64,000 nucleotides of DNA. It comes from a bacterium UBP4_UBA6127. GTDB taxonomy: Bacteria > UBP4 > UBA4092. Positions 52,478 to 61,093 of this stretch are shown one piece after another. The notes under the pieces were generated by a model. That model ran no database searches, was not told the origin of the DNA, and was given only the letters and a program-made list of their open reading frames with translations. Position numbers and translations under genes: made by a program. The stretch lies in assembly GCA_002428325.1 (NCBI GenBank), contig DIVR01000065.1, forward strand, positions 58,866-122,865, written 5' to 3'. The stretch's first letter is position 1; the number at the start of each line of letters is the position of its first letter.

Positions 52478-52891
52478 ATGAATTATCTAACCCATGGGAT
52501 TTTGGACCCTTCCTTTCTGGAAGAATGCCTGAAAGATACTGAATCAGGAGCTGAGGCTGTCTTCATCGGGCGAGTGCGGGGAACTTCCCGGGGGAAAACC
52601 GTTATCCGAATGGAATATGAAGCCCATGAGAGCCTGGCAGAAAAAGTAATTGATGGTATTGTCAAAGAAGCCTGGGATAAATGGCCTGTCAGGCATTTAT
52701 TTTTAAAACATCGGATTGGTTCATTAGAACCCGGGGATATCAGTATCCTGATTTCAGTGCAGACCTCTCATCGGGAAGAGGCTTTCAGTGCCTGCCGATA
52801 TTTGATTGACCAAATCAAGCTAAGAGTCCCCATCTGGAAAAAAGAATTCTATTCTGATTCTTCCCAGTGGCTGGAAGAAACCCCTCTTTAA
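52478..52891 (+). CDS. moaE: Molybdopterin synthase large subunit MoaE
   Basis: A 137-residue catalytic subunit that converts precursor Z to molybdopterin with MoaD. Family marks: GAEAVFIGRVRG, MEYEAHESLAEK, KHRIGSLEPGD and the late PIWKKEFYSD containing the active-site Lys. It is immediately downstream of moaD (2 bp). No other molybdenum cofactor gene is in the window apart from the MoeB-like protein. Confidence 0.95.
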   Translation: MNYLTHGILDPSFLEECLKDTESGAEAVFIGRVRGTSRGKTVIRMEYEAHESLAEKVIDGIVKEAWDKWPVRHLFLKHRIGSLEPGDISILISVQTSHREEAFSACRYLIDQIKLRVPIWKKEFYSDSSQWLEETPL

Positions 52892-53131
52892 TCTAACTTA
52901 TTGCTAAATATAGAGTTAACGGTATTTTTCCATTTTCTCCGGAAATCTTTCTAAAAAAAGTAACTATTTCCTTTAAAGAGGAGTATATTGTAATTGAACG
53001 AGGTCATCAGTACCGCAGAAAAATAATTGGGAACTATTTTCAGAAGGCCTTTGTTAAATCCATCAAAGGGTTGAAGAAAACGGATGAAGCTAAAAGAAAA
53101 AGGCTGACCGGTCAACTCGAAGGAGGTCCAT

Positions 53132-53503
53132 ATGAAAAGGACAAAGAAGTACAAACTGATTGTTTCCAAACCGTCACAGAAGAAGAATTCACTCCTCCGT
53201 AAAGTGGCCCTTGAAACTAAACCTCGCAGGAAAGCGGTCGTAGGACTTGATACCCGACCTGAAATAAGAGACTTCAGTTTTGAGGAAGAAGCGGCTCGTC
53301 TGGCTCATCTTTATGGATGGGACGAACTTCCCAGATTACAGGATCTGAGTGAAGCCATTGAATCGGAACATGAGTCTGATGAAGAAATTACCGCTAATCA
53401 TGATGAGCAAGTAGGCAGATACGAAGACAACCATGTCTTGGAGAAATTTCATCGAACCCATAAGAGTGAAGAAAAAGAAGGTTGGGAAGCTTTCTACGGA
53501 TAA
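53132..53503 (+). CDS. Small charged protein of unknown function (123 aa)
   Basis: A 123-residue protein with a basic first third (MKRTKKYKLIVSK, LETKPRRKAVVG) and an acidic, Glu-rich last two thirds (DFSFEEEAARLAHLYGWDEL, IESEHESDEE). I recognise no family. Expression signals are strong: AAGGAGG lies 6 nt from the ATG and a good terminator follows 35 bp after the stop, so this is a real monocistronic gene, probably abundant. No signal or membrane segment. The charge split suggests a nucleic-acid or ribosome-associated role, which is only a guess. Confidence 0.7.
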   Translation: MKRTKKYKLIVSKPSQKKNSLLRKVALETKPRRKAVVGLDTRPEIRDFSFEEEAARLAHLYGWDELPRLQDLSEAIESEHESDEEITANHDEQVGRYEDNHVLEKFHRTHKSEEKEGWEAFYG

Positions 53504-53537
53504 GTTAATGAAGCGATAGCTTATAGTTTTAAATAGG

Positions 53538-53570
53538 GGTGAGACCTGCCGAGGGGTTTCACCTTTTTTT
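53538..53570 (+). terminator. Strong rho-independent terminator
   Basis: A 9-bp stem GGTGAGACC (53538-53546) / GGTTTCACC (53555-53563), one G-U pair, 8-nt loop, followed by seven T. Confidence 0.9.
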
Positions 53571-53608
53571 ATGGGTGAATCATATCGGTCCAGTGATATG
53601 AGGAACTC

Positions 53609-54694
53609 TTACCCCATTCGACGGCGGCGATTCTTAATATAATCGACAAAAATATATTCACCCAACATTTGGGGGGATGTGTAATAAGCCCGACCCTTGT
53701 TGACTTGAGTGAATTGGTCCACAAAATCTACCAGATAGGGATCCTGAGTCACCATGAAAGTGGTTACAATGACTTTATTACGCCGGCAGAGATTGGCCTC
53801 ATCCAGGGTGCGATTCACTATTTTGGGGTCTAATCCATAAGGGTTTTTATAGAGTTCACCTTTCTCATATATGGCAGAAGGTTTCCCGTCCGTAATCATG
53901 AAAATCTGTTTGTTGACATATTTTTGCCGGCGAAGAAGTACCTAGGCCAGATGAAGCCCTGCTTTAGTATTGGTATGGAATGGGCCAACTTTCAGGTAAG
54001 GAAGATCCTTGATGGTGATTTCCCGGGCTTCATCCCCGAAGGTAACAATATGCAATTTATCTTTGGGAAACCGGGTCAATATCAATTCCGTCAAAGCCAA
54101 TGCGACCTGCTTAGCCGGGGTAATCCTGTCTTCACCATATAAAACCATGGAATGGCTGATATCGATTAACAAGACCGTAGCACAGGCGGAGGTATGTTCC
54201 TTTTCATAGACTTCAATATCTTCTTCATGGATGGCAATATTATCGGGTCCGCTATTCCGGATTGCATTGTTGAGGGTGGCATGAGGATCGATATGGGTAA
54301 TTGAATCTCCAAACTGATAAGGCCGGGTCTCGGTCAGGTTTTCACCACCCTCTCCCGGTATTGGGACATGATGTTGGCCGAAAGCTGATTTTTTGAGATT
54401 CCCGAAAATCTGCATCAAAGCGTCCTGCCGGATTCGGCGTTCTCCCTTGGGTGTCAATTCATATCCATCCTCAGAGGAATGGATCAAATCATCTTCTTCC
54501 AATTGAGAGAGGAATTTATTAAAGTCCAATTCTGGATTGAGAAACCCTTTCTGTTGTAAAATTTTCATCCATTGAACAACCTCATGGATATCCCCATTAG
54601 CCTGGAGCAATAAATAATTGAACAGGCTGAACAAGCTGGATAACTCCTTTAGAACCTTGAATGAATCATCCCATTTTGTATATTGCCATTGCAT
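53609..54694 (-). pseudogene. VWA domain protein interrupted by an in-frame UAG
   Basis: A gene of 361 sense positions whose codon 251 (53942-53944) is TAG. The frame continues unchanged after it, and the text resumes as LLRRQKYVNKQIFMITDGKP, matching homologues where Gln occupies this position (CAG to TAG is one change). Up to the amber: a helical/wHTH-like front (LTPKGERRIRQDAL) and the first MIDAS residues Asp178, Ser180, Ser182 (DISHS). After it: the MIDAS Asp269 (MITDG) and the C-terminus ending KNRRRRMG. The 250-residue product would lack part of the metal site. It lies 25 bp after the AAA+ ATPase gene, a typical AAA+/VWA pair. Confidence 0.75.
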
Positions 54695-54719
54695 AGGATT
54701 TCTCTCTCAATGGTTTAGA

Positions 54720-56213
54720 TTATTCTTTGCCCTGGTCTGATACATGGTCCAGCATGTCATTGAGCATATCTCGGTAAGAGGAGGTGCTTTCAATATCTCT
54801 CTTACTAACCAAGGAAAACTGGTGAAGTCCATCCAAGGCAAATTCCATTGCCAGGGCTGTTTCTCCAGGTGTTCCTGCTTTTAGATAGTCCAGGGTTATT
54901 TTTCGCAATCCCTGGACCTGGTCCAAGGCAGTGTAATATTCTTCAAAAGAAAAAGTATCTTTCACATTTACTTGGTGACCTGTGGCAAACCAGTCCAGGA
55001 TTGGCTGATAGGGAGACTCTTCATTAGACGGATTTTTTAATGAACGAGGTTTGCTTATGGGAGAAGGAAAATATTTCTGGAATACCTTTTTGACAGATTG
55101 CCCAATAATTTTTCTTGCCACCAGGATAGAGCCTTCCTGTTCACCTTCATACACAAGCTCCATCTTACCTGTCATTGCTGTGAGGGCTGTCTGCAAGTCG
55201 CAGATACGGGGATATAATTCTTTTTCTCCATTCAGTATCCCCCGGAATTCCATATTGCTGTAAATGTTTTCCATCAGGTTGATGGTCATTCGAACTGACA
55301 CACCTGATTTCTGGTCGATAAATTCAGATTTTCTAGCCATGAAAGCGGTTTCTTCAATAATCTCCTTAAAAAAAACAGGGACATTGAACTCAATATCGTT
55401 GTCTCGTTTGAGCCAGGATTCCTGGGAGGTTATGGTCATGGCATCTTTAATTGTCAGTGGATAATGGGTCATGATTTGGGAGTCAATACGGTCCTTCAGG
55501 GGAGTGATGATGTTCCCACGATTGGTATAATCTTCAGGATTGGCTGAATAGACCATTAGGATGTCCAGTGGAATTCGAATGGGGAACCCGCGGATTTGAA
55601 TATCTTTTTCTTCCATGATATTTAATAAACCAACCTGGATTCGGGGGGGGAGGTCAGGTAATTCATTAATGGCAAAAATACCTCTGTTGGTACGGGGAAT
55701 AATCCCATAATGAATCACTCCCTCATCCGAGTAAGATAATCTTTGGGTAGCGGCTTTGATAGGGTCAATGTCTCCAATCAAATCAGCGATGGTAACATCC
55801 GGAGTGGCCAGCTTCTCCTGGTATCTTTCCTCCCGGGGAATCCAACGAATAGGAAGATTGTCTCCCATTTTTAATGAAAGGCTCTGGCATCTATGACAGG
55901 CTGGCGCAAAGGGGTTGTCATTGATTTCACAACCTTCAATGGCTGGCAACCACTCATCCAGAAAACTTACGAGGCTGCGGAGAATCCGGGATTTGGCCTG
56001 TCCTCTCAACCCAAGAAGAATAAAATCATGGCGGGATAAAATGGCATTTCTCAGTCCGGGGAGTACTGTCTTGTCATATCCCACAATCCCTGGAAACAAA
56101 GGGCTGTTCGTTTTCAACATATTTATCAGATTACGCCTCATCTCCTCTTTAACACTTAGGGGGGAATAACCTGATTTCTTTAATTCTCCCAACGTTTTGG
56201 GTCGGGTCTTCAT
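54720..56213 (-). CDS. MoxR/Mg-chelatase-type AAA+ ATPase
   Basis: A 497-residue AAA+ protein. A variant P-loop GLRGQAKS (about 69-76) and the Walker B variant GIFAINELPDLP fit the branch of magnesium-chelatase-like ATPases that pair with VWA proteins. A Cys/His cluster (ACHRCQSL, about 106-113) suggests a small metal site. DIQIRGFPIRIP and YSANPEDYTNRG (sensor 1) follow; the last 180 residues are a helical extension. Such pairs remodel or insert metals into partner complexes; the client is unknown. Its VWA partner is the next gene and is interrupted by an amber codon. Confidence 0.85.
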   Translation of the reverse strand: MKTRPKTLGELKKSGYSPLSVKEEMRRNLINMLKTNSPLFPGIVGYDKTVLPGLRNAILSRHDFILLGLRGQAKSRILRSLVSFLDEWLPAIEGCEINDNPFAPACHRCQSLSLKMGDNLPIRWIPREERYQEKLATPDVTIADLIGDIDPIKAATQRLSYSDEGVIHYGIIPRTNRGIFAINELPDLPPRIQVGLLNIMEEKDIQIRGFPIRIPLDILMVYSANPEDYTNRGNIITPLKDRIDSQIMTHYPLTIKDAMTITSQESWLKRDNDIEFNVPVFFKEIIEETAFMARKSEFIDQKSGVSVRMTINLMENIYSNMEFRGILNGEKELYPRICDLQTALTAMTGKMELVYEGEQEGSILVARKIIGQSVKKVFQKYFPSPISKPRSLKNPSNEESPYQPILDWFATGHQVNVKDTFSFEEYYTALDQVQGLRKITLDYLKAGTPGETALAMEFALDGLHQFSLVSKRDIESTSSYRDMLNDMLDHVSDQGKE

Positions 56214-56393
56214 CTTATTTTTCTCCTTCAGGTGGTTGCCAGACCTTCAGCCTGGTACTCTATTTCCTATTCTACTATGTATGTAAACAAATCTATGAAT
56301 TAACCTGTTCCCTTTTCTGATAATTCCAGGGAGAATGACCATAATATCGCTCCTCTGGGTATAATACACTTAATACAGGGGAATGAATTTCTT

Positions 56394-56798
56394 ATGAGAA
56401 ACAGCTTGATTAAGACTTTTTTTCGGTGGTGGGTAAAACCTGATAAGGCGATTGTTGCTGGTGTCACTCTTTTTAATCAGAATATGTATCGGGAAGCTCT
56501 TTTGAAATTCGAAGAGCCTTGGCAAAAATCCTATGGTCAGAGGGAGCGGTTCTTAAGAGGGCTTATCCAAGTTGCAGGAACATACCACCATTGGAAAGAG
56601 GGCCGAAGGGAGTCAGTTCTTGTTCTCTGTGTTTCTTCTCAGGATTTACTTTATCATTATCCTTCAGATTATTTAGGGGTGAATGTCCTTGAACTCAGGG
56701 TGCAGCTTGCTCAAACCGAAAAGCTGCTTCGAAAAAATGCAACGTTTGAAGAAAGCAGCATTTATCAGGGACTCTTTCCCGGAATTACCTTTAAATAA
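56394..56798 (+). CDS. DUF309 family protein
   Basis: A 134-residue helical protein with the DUF309 pattern: GVTLFNQNMYREALLKFEEPW, then RERFLRGLIQVAGTYHHWKEG and regularly spaced helices to LAQTEKLLRK. The usual His-Glu in the first helix pair is replaced here (KFEEPW). Function of the family is unknown. A TATAAT at 56360-56365 precedes it. It converges on pilT with 3 bp between stops. Confidence 0.75.
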   Translation: MRNSLIKTFFRWWVKPDKAIVAGVTLFNQNMYREALLKFEEPWQKSYGQRERFLRGLIQVAGTYHHWKEGRRESVLVLCVSSQDLLYHYPSDYLGVNVLELRVQLAQTEKLLRKNATFEESSIYQGLFPGITFK

Positions 56799-56801
56799 AT
56801 C

Positions 56802-57866
56802 CTAAAATAATGAGGCGGGTGCATATTGGGCAAAAGCTTCTTTATTAATGGCATACTCATATGCATCCTGTCCCTTTATTTTATTGTTCAATACTAGATT
56901 TTTCAGACAATGGTCCATGGTTTGCATCCCAATTTTCCCACCAGTTTGAATAATGGAAGGAATCTGGTGAGTTTTACCCTCACGAACAAGGGCTCGGACA
57001 GCTGGGGTCCCAAACATGATTTCCATGACACAGACCCGTCCAGCTCCATCAGCGGTAGGAACAAGAGCTTGGCAAAGAACTCCGGCCATACTGTTACCCA
57101 GCTGAGTTCTTACCTGCGATTGTTGGTGTGGGGGGAAAATATCAATAATTCGATCTACTGTGCTGGCCGCTGAATTGGTATGCAGGGTTCCAAATACCAA
57201 ATGGCCTGTTTCTGCAGCTGTAATTGCCAGCTGGGTTGTTTCCAGATCCCGCAATTCTCCTACAAGGATAATATCAGGATCTTCACGAAGGGCAGCCCTT
57301 AACGCATTTGCAAACGAATGGGTATGCGCAATTATTTCACGTTGGTTAATCATGCATCGTTTATTGTGATGAACAAATTCAATAGGATCTTCGATGGTGA
57401 TAATATGTTCAGGGCGGTTGGTGTTAATCTCATCAATCAAGGCTGCCAAGGTGGTGGATTTTCCTGATCCGGTGGGACCTGTTACCAATACCAAACCTCT
57501 TTTAAGCCGGGTCAGATATAAAATAGACTCTGGAAGATTTAAATCCTTTACAGACTTTATCTTGCTGGGAATGACGCGGAATACAGCGCCTTCACCTCTC
57601 CTTTGGTTGAACATATTGACACGGAACCGGGATAATCCTTCCACTTCAATGGAAAAATCCAATTCCAATGTTTCCTGAAAGCGAGATTTCTGCTCGTCGG
57701 TCAGAATGTCATAGAGAATTTCATGGATCTCTTCCAAGGTCAAGGAGTTTTCGGTCGCAGGAATAAGTTCTCCATGGACTCGAAGCATGGCGGGAACTCC
57801 GGCTGATAAATGCAAATCGGATGCTTTTTTTTCAAGGGTTAATTGTAAAAGGGTTGTTATATCCAC
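56802..57866 (-). CDS. pilT: PilT twitching motility / pilus retraction ATPase
   Basis: A 354-residue hexameric ATPase of the PilT type. PAS-like N-terminal domain, Walker A GPTGSGKSTT (about 129-138), the Asp box IEDPIEFVH, Walker B IILVGELRD, His box GTLHTNSAA, and a C-terminal LVPTADGAGRV/IMFGTPAVRALVREGK region typical of PilT. It powers retraction of type IV pili and twitching or DNA uptake. Other pilus assembly genes are not in this window, but comEC 3.2 kb away would fit a uptake function. It is the last gene of a leftward operon. Confidence 0.95.
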   Translation of the reverse strand: MDITTLLQLTLEKKASDLHLSAGVPAMLRVHGELIPATENSLTLEEIHEILYDILTDEQKSRFQETLELDFSIEVEGLSRFRVNMFNQRRGEGAVFRVIPSKIKSVKDLNLPESILYLTRLKRGLVLVTGPTGSGKSTTLAALIDEINTNRPEHIITIEDPIEFVHHNKRCMINQREIIAHTHSFANALRAALREDPDIILVGELRDLETTQLAITAAETGHLVFGTLHTNSAASTVDRIIDIFPPHQQSQVRTQLGNSMAGVLCQALVPTADGAGRVCVMEIMFGTPAVRALVREGKTHQIPSIIQTGGKIGMQTMDHCLKNLVLNNKIKGQDAYEYAINKEAFAQYAPASLF

Positions 57867-57889
57867 AGTTTTTTACCTGGACCGATGGT

Positions 57890-59506
57890 TTAGTATTCAC
57901 TCAAAAGGGAATTAGTTTCTTCAATGCTCAAGAGGCCTTCTGTGAGCGGCGACTCTATCTGTTTCCGGATAGAAGGCTGCTTGAGGATATCACACACTTC
58001 TTCAAATATTTTCTCTGCGCTTTTTTGCTTCCACCAGTTGGAGGGAAAGAGATGATTGCTGAATAGTTCATAATAGACTGATTCCCCTGTATAACCGGTT
58101 TGATGGCAATTCTTACATCCCTTTCCCTTAATATAACGCTTTTTAGCTGTTCCCGGAATATAGGTTCCTTCCAGCTTGGCGGCTATCCTGCAATCAGGGC
58201 ATAGGGTATGAAGAATCACTGAGCCAATGATTGAATGGAGGTGATTACTCATGGATATCATAAGCTGTGGGGATTCCTTGAGCATATTTAGGAATTCTAA
58301 AATATCCTTATATCCTGTTTGAATCAATACTTTTTTCTTCTGGATGGCTGCATTCAAGATACTCTCCCATTTGGGATATTGATGTGACATGTCCACGTAA
58401 ATGATATCTGCACCCATTCTGTCAAGTTGGCTTATGAGAAGTTCTTCACTGAAACCAGGGCGGAAATCCATATAGGCTTGAGTATACTGGTTATTTATAT
58501 AACTTGGGTATTGTTCCAATGTGCATATTTTCTGGGTAGGGGTCTTACATTGGTTTAGTATTCCATAGGCCAGTCGATTGTTTTGGGCAGCAGGGGAGTT
58601 TGTGATCAATAAAATCTCACCCGTATTCATATACATCCATGAGTCAATCATGTTTTGAAAAGCAACGGAAAGCTCAGGGAATTCGTTTTCCTCATCCATC
58701 ATCTTTCCCCCAGGGTGGATACGAAGAGTCAGGGATTCTCCATAGATTGTTTGAAGCGTATGGGCTTCGAGATAATAAAGAAGACCATTGATTTCCCAGG
58801 CATACGCTTTGGAATAGGGAAGATATACACTGCCGGCTTCTATCATGACCTGTGATTTAAAATTATTTAACATCGTCTGATAGGAAGAAATATCCATCAC
58901 ATTTCTACGAACCAGCTCTCCTTTTATCCTGAATCGAACCTGAATATGCCTTGGAGAGGATTCCATATGTATTTCATTGGCATTCTCTTTCAGGGCAGAA
59001 CGAATCAAATCCTTCAAAGATTCAATTCTGGTTTCTGGAAAATCCGAGTCGGAGAGGACATTCTTTTCATTAAAGAGGATTTCCAGAATGTGACGGATAC
59101 TGGATGATTTCACCAGTGCGGGTTTGATTTCATGTTTCACATACTTCTTAACTTCACAGATGGCTTCATGATCGGTTGGATCCGACATAGCAAGGGACAA
59201 TGAATCATTAATCGCAATCAAGGGCAGCAGTTCATACCGCTCCATAATTTCTCGAGGTATGATTTTTACTAAATCCGGATCGATCATATCCTGGGTTAAA
59301 TGAACATAAGGAACATCCAATTGCTGGCTGAGGACAAAATTCATATCCTCTTCTGTTAAGAGACCTTTTTGAATCAACAGGCTTCCTAAACGCTTCTTCT
59401 GGACTTTTTGTTCCTGGAGAGATGCCTCCAGTTGTTCAGGAGTTATCAGCTCATATTTGAGCAGGATATCCCCCAACCGATGAGTGGAAGGTGAGGACGA
59501 ATTCAT
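57890..59506 (-). CDS. GspE/PilB-like protein with degenerate ATPase site
   Basis: A 538-residue protein with the MshEN/GspE_N domain (about 8-160; RLGDILLKYELITPEQLEASL, GSLLIQKGLLTEEDM), and a GspE-type core. The core has a C-terminal zinc site CPDC ... CKNCHQTGYTG, as in PilB/GspE. The P-loop is lost: residues 302-310 read TNSPAAQNN where GxxGxGK(S/T) should be, and the Walker B acid region reads DIIYVDMSH. It therefore should not hydrolyse ATP. It is 23 bp upstream of pilT and 19 bp after a coiled-coil zinc protein, so it likely has a structural or regulatory role in the pilus machinery. Confidence 0.8.
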   Translation of the reverse strand: MNSSSPSTHRLGDILLKYELITPEQLEASLQEQKVQKKRLGSLLIQKGLLTEEDMNFVLSQQLDVPYVHLTQDMIDPDLVKIIPREIMERYELLPLIAINDSLSLAMSDPTDHEAICEVKKYVKHEIKPALVKSSSIRHILEILFNEKNVLSDSDFPETRIESLKDLIRSALKENANEIHMESSPRHIQVRFRIKGELVRRNVMDISSYQTMLNNFKSQVMIEAGSVYLPYSKAYAWEINGLLYYLEAHTLQTIYGESLTLRIHPGGKMMDEENEFPELSVAFQNMIDSWMYMNTGEILLITNSPAAQNNRLAYGILNQCKTPTQKICTLEQYPSYINNQYTQAYMDFRPGFSEELLISQLDRMGADIIYVDMSHQYPKWESILNAAIQKKKVLIQTGYKDILEFLNMLKESPQLMISMSNHLHSIIGSVILHTLCPDCRIAAKLEGTYIPGTAKKRYIKGKGCKNCHQTGYTGESVYYELFSNHLFPSNWWKQKSAEKIFEEVCDILKQPSIRKQIESPLTEGLLSIEETNSLLSEY

Positions 59507-59525
59507 TTGAATGTACCTCTTTCAG

Positions 59526-60239
59526 TTAAAGGGCTGTGTCATCTTCTCTATAATACAAAATCCGGCTGCAATTTTCACATTGTATAAATTTATCACCTTT
59601 CCGGACTTGATGAGATATCTGAGCGGGTAATTTCATAAAACATCCCTGACAGATATCGTTTTGAATGGTTACGATGGCATTTTCAGGATGTTTAAGACGT
59701 ATTCGGTCATAGATATTCTTCAAGTTAGAAGGTAATTGGGCTTGCATTGAATCCCTTTTTGTTTTAGCTTCTACCATGAGATTGTCCAACCGGGACTGTT
59801 CTGCCAACAGCTTTTTTTCAGCTTCAATAAACCGTTGATTTTCTTGTTCAAAGGCTGTTTTTTTTGTGTTAAGCTCTTTTTTTGCCGTTTCAGCTGCTTC
59901 CATGCTTTCCAGAATTTTATCTTCCATCTGAGAGACAGCCTTGCCCATAGCCGCGATTTCATTTTGTATTGCTTTAAATTGTTCATTGGTTTTTACGGTA
60001 AATTGCTGAGATTGAAGCTTGATTCGGCTATCTTCCTTGGTTTTCAGGTCTAGTTCCAGAGAATGCCTTTGTTTCAGACATACCTGAGTAGAAGCCTCAG
60101 CCGCCTTGCAATCATTGGAAATCTGGTTCAGTCGGCCCTTTTGTAATTCAATCTGACGTGGGATTTCTTTCAGCTCATCCTGAAGCCGTAAAATATGGTT
60201 ATCTTGCTCCTGCAGTTCAATAAGTTGTCTTAAATTCAT
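59526..60239 (-). CDS. Coiled-coil zinc-ribbon protein (COG1579-like)
   Basis: A 237-residue protein with about 160 residues of heptad-rich coiled coil (LKEIPRQIELQKGRL, and onward to AEKKLLAEQSRL), ending in a C4 zinc ribbon: CQGCFMKLP and CENCSRILYY. This architecture is the COG1579 type, present in many bacteria with unknown role, proposed to bind nucleic acids or act in envelope processes. It is the first gene of the operon with the GspE-like protein and pilT. Confidence 0.87.
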   Translation of the reverse strand: MNLRQLIELQEQDNHILRLQDELKEIPRQIELQKGRLNQISNDCKAAEASTQVCLKQRHSLELDLKTKEDSRIKLQSQQFTVKTNEQFKAIQNEIAAMGKAVSQMEDKILESMEAAETAKKELNTKKTAFEQENQRFIEAEKKLLAEQSRLDNLMVEAKTKRDSMQAQLPSNLKNIYDRIRLKHPENAIVTIQNDICQGCFMKLPAQISHQVRKGDKFIQCENCSRILYYREDDTAL

Positions 60240-60405
60240 AAATCGGGTACGCCCTTCTGGTGATAGAATGACTTAAAAGTTATACCATTGGCCCGGTCGC
60301 TTCGTCAAAACAAGACTGAGCTGTCAACGAAAAGCTTCCCTGTAAAGATACCTATTTATGATAAGATAAAATCCAAGGCGAACCCAATAGGCAACGAAAT
60401 AATAT

Positions 60406-61041
60406 ATGAAAAAGCTGATTTTGACCATTATCCTGGGAACAGGATTAATCCTTTCGATGGCATTGAATGCCTGGGCGGGGAAATATGATTTTGTCACCCA
60501 GCGGGAGATATATACCTTTTCTGACTATTCAATATCCAAGACTCATGGGTCTTTAATCTTATTGGATGTGGTAGATCGACGCCCTGAAAAGGAACGTAAG
60601 GGGAGATTATTGGACGACCAAACGATTGATAATGATTACAATCGGACTCCTGAGCGTATGATTCATGAGATATTTACCCGGGAAATGCAGCGTTGCGGGA
60701 TGATTATGCTTTATCAACCGACTCCGGAGACTGCAGAATATAAGATGCATGTTGAAATCCTGAGCTTTTATGGGGGGACCCGGGAACGGGAGTCTGATAA
60801 TTCGGTGAAGAACTGGTTTGTTCCCCGTAGCGCAGTAGGATTTGCCACTCTTAAGGTTGTATTGAAAGACAAGGCCGGCCATGAAATGATTAATGTGGAT
60901 TATTCCACCACATCGGAATTAGAGATGGCCCGGATGTCAAATTACCATAAAGGTGCTGTTAAAGCCGCAGGAATGGCTCTTCGTGAGGCAATGAACCAGA
61001 TATTGACAGATATTGACCAGCGAATGCAGACCCACCGATAA
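60406..61041 (+). CDS. Secreted protein of unknown function
   Basis: A 211-residue protein with a standard signal peptide (MKKLILTIILG to about residue 24, NAWAGK), no lipobox cysteine. The mature part has LILLDVVDRRPEKERKG (about 50-66), a helix-rich middle and the late MNQILTDIDQRMQTHR. The overall layout resembles the soluble auxiliary/YajG-type periplasmic proteins, but the match is too weak to name. It stands between the pilT operon and comEC, on the rightward strand. Confidence 0.65.
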   Translation: MKKLILTIILGTGLILSMALNAWAGKYDFVTQREIYTFSDYSISKTHGSLILLDVVDRRPEKERKGRLLDDQTIDNDYNRTPERMIHEIFTREMQRCGMIMLYQPTPETAEYKMHVEILSFYGGTRERESDNSVKNWFVPRSAVGFATLKVVLKDKAGHEMINVDYSTTSELEMARMSNYHKGAVKAAGMALREAMNQILTDIDQRMQTHR

Positions 61042-61093
61042 GAAAAAAGTTTTCTTCTCTCCCTTTCAAGCTGCTTTTTAGTATAATGTCGCC

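Noticed and set aside
52895..53200. Open frame of about 100 codons overlapping the start of the 123-residue gene
   Set aside because: No ATG, GTG or well-placed TTG start; the other frame has a perfect ribosome site.
53942..53944. Genome-wide UAG recoding
   Set aside because: Several normal genes in the window end at UAG with intergenic sequence or another gene start immediately after.
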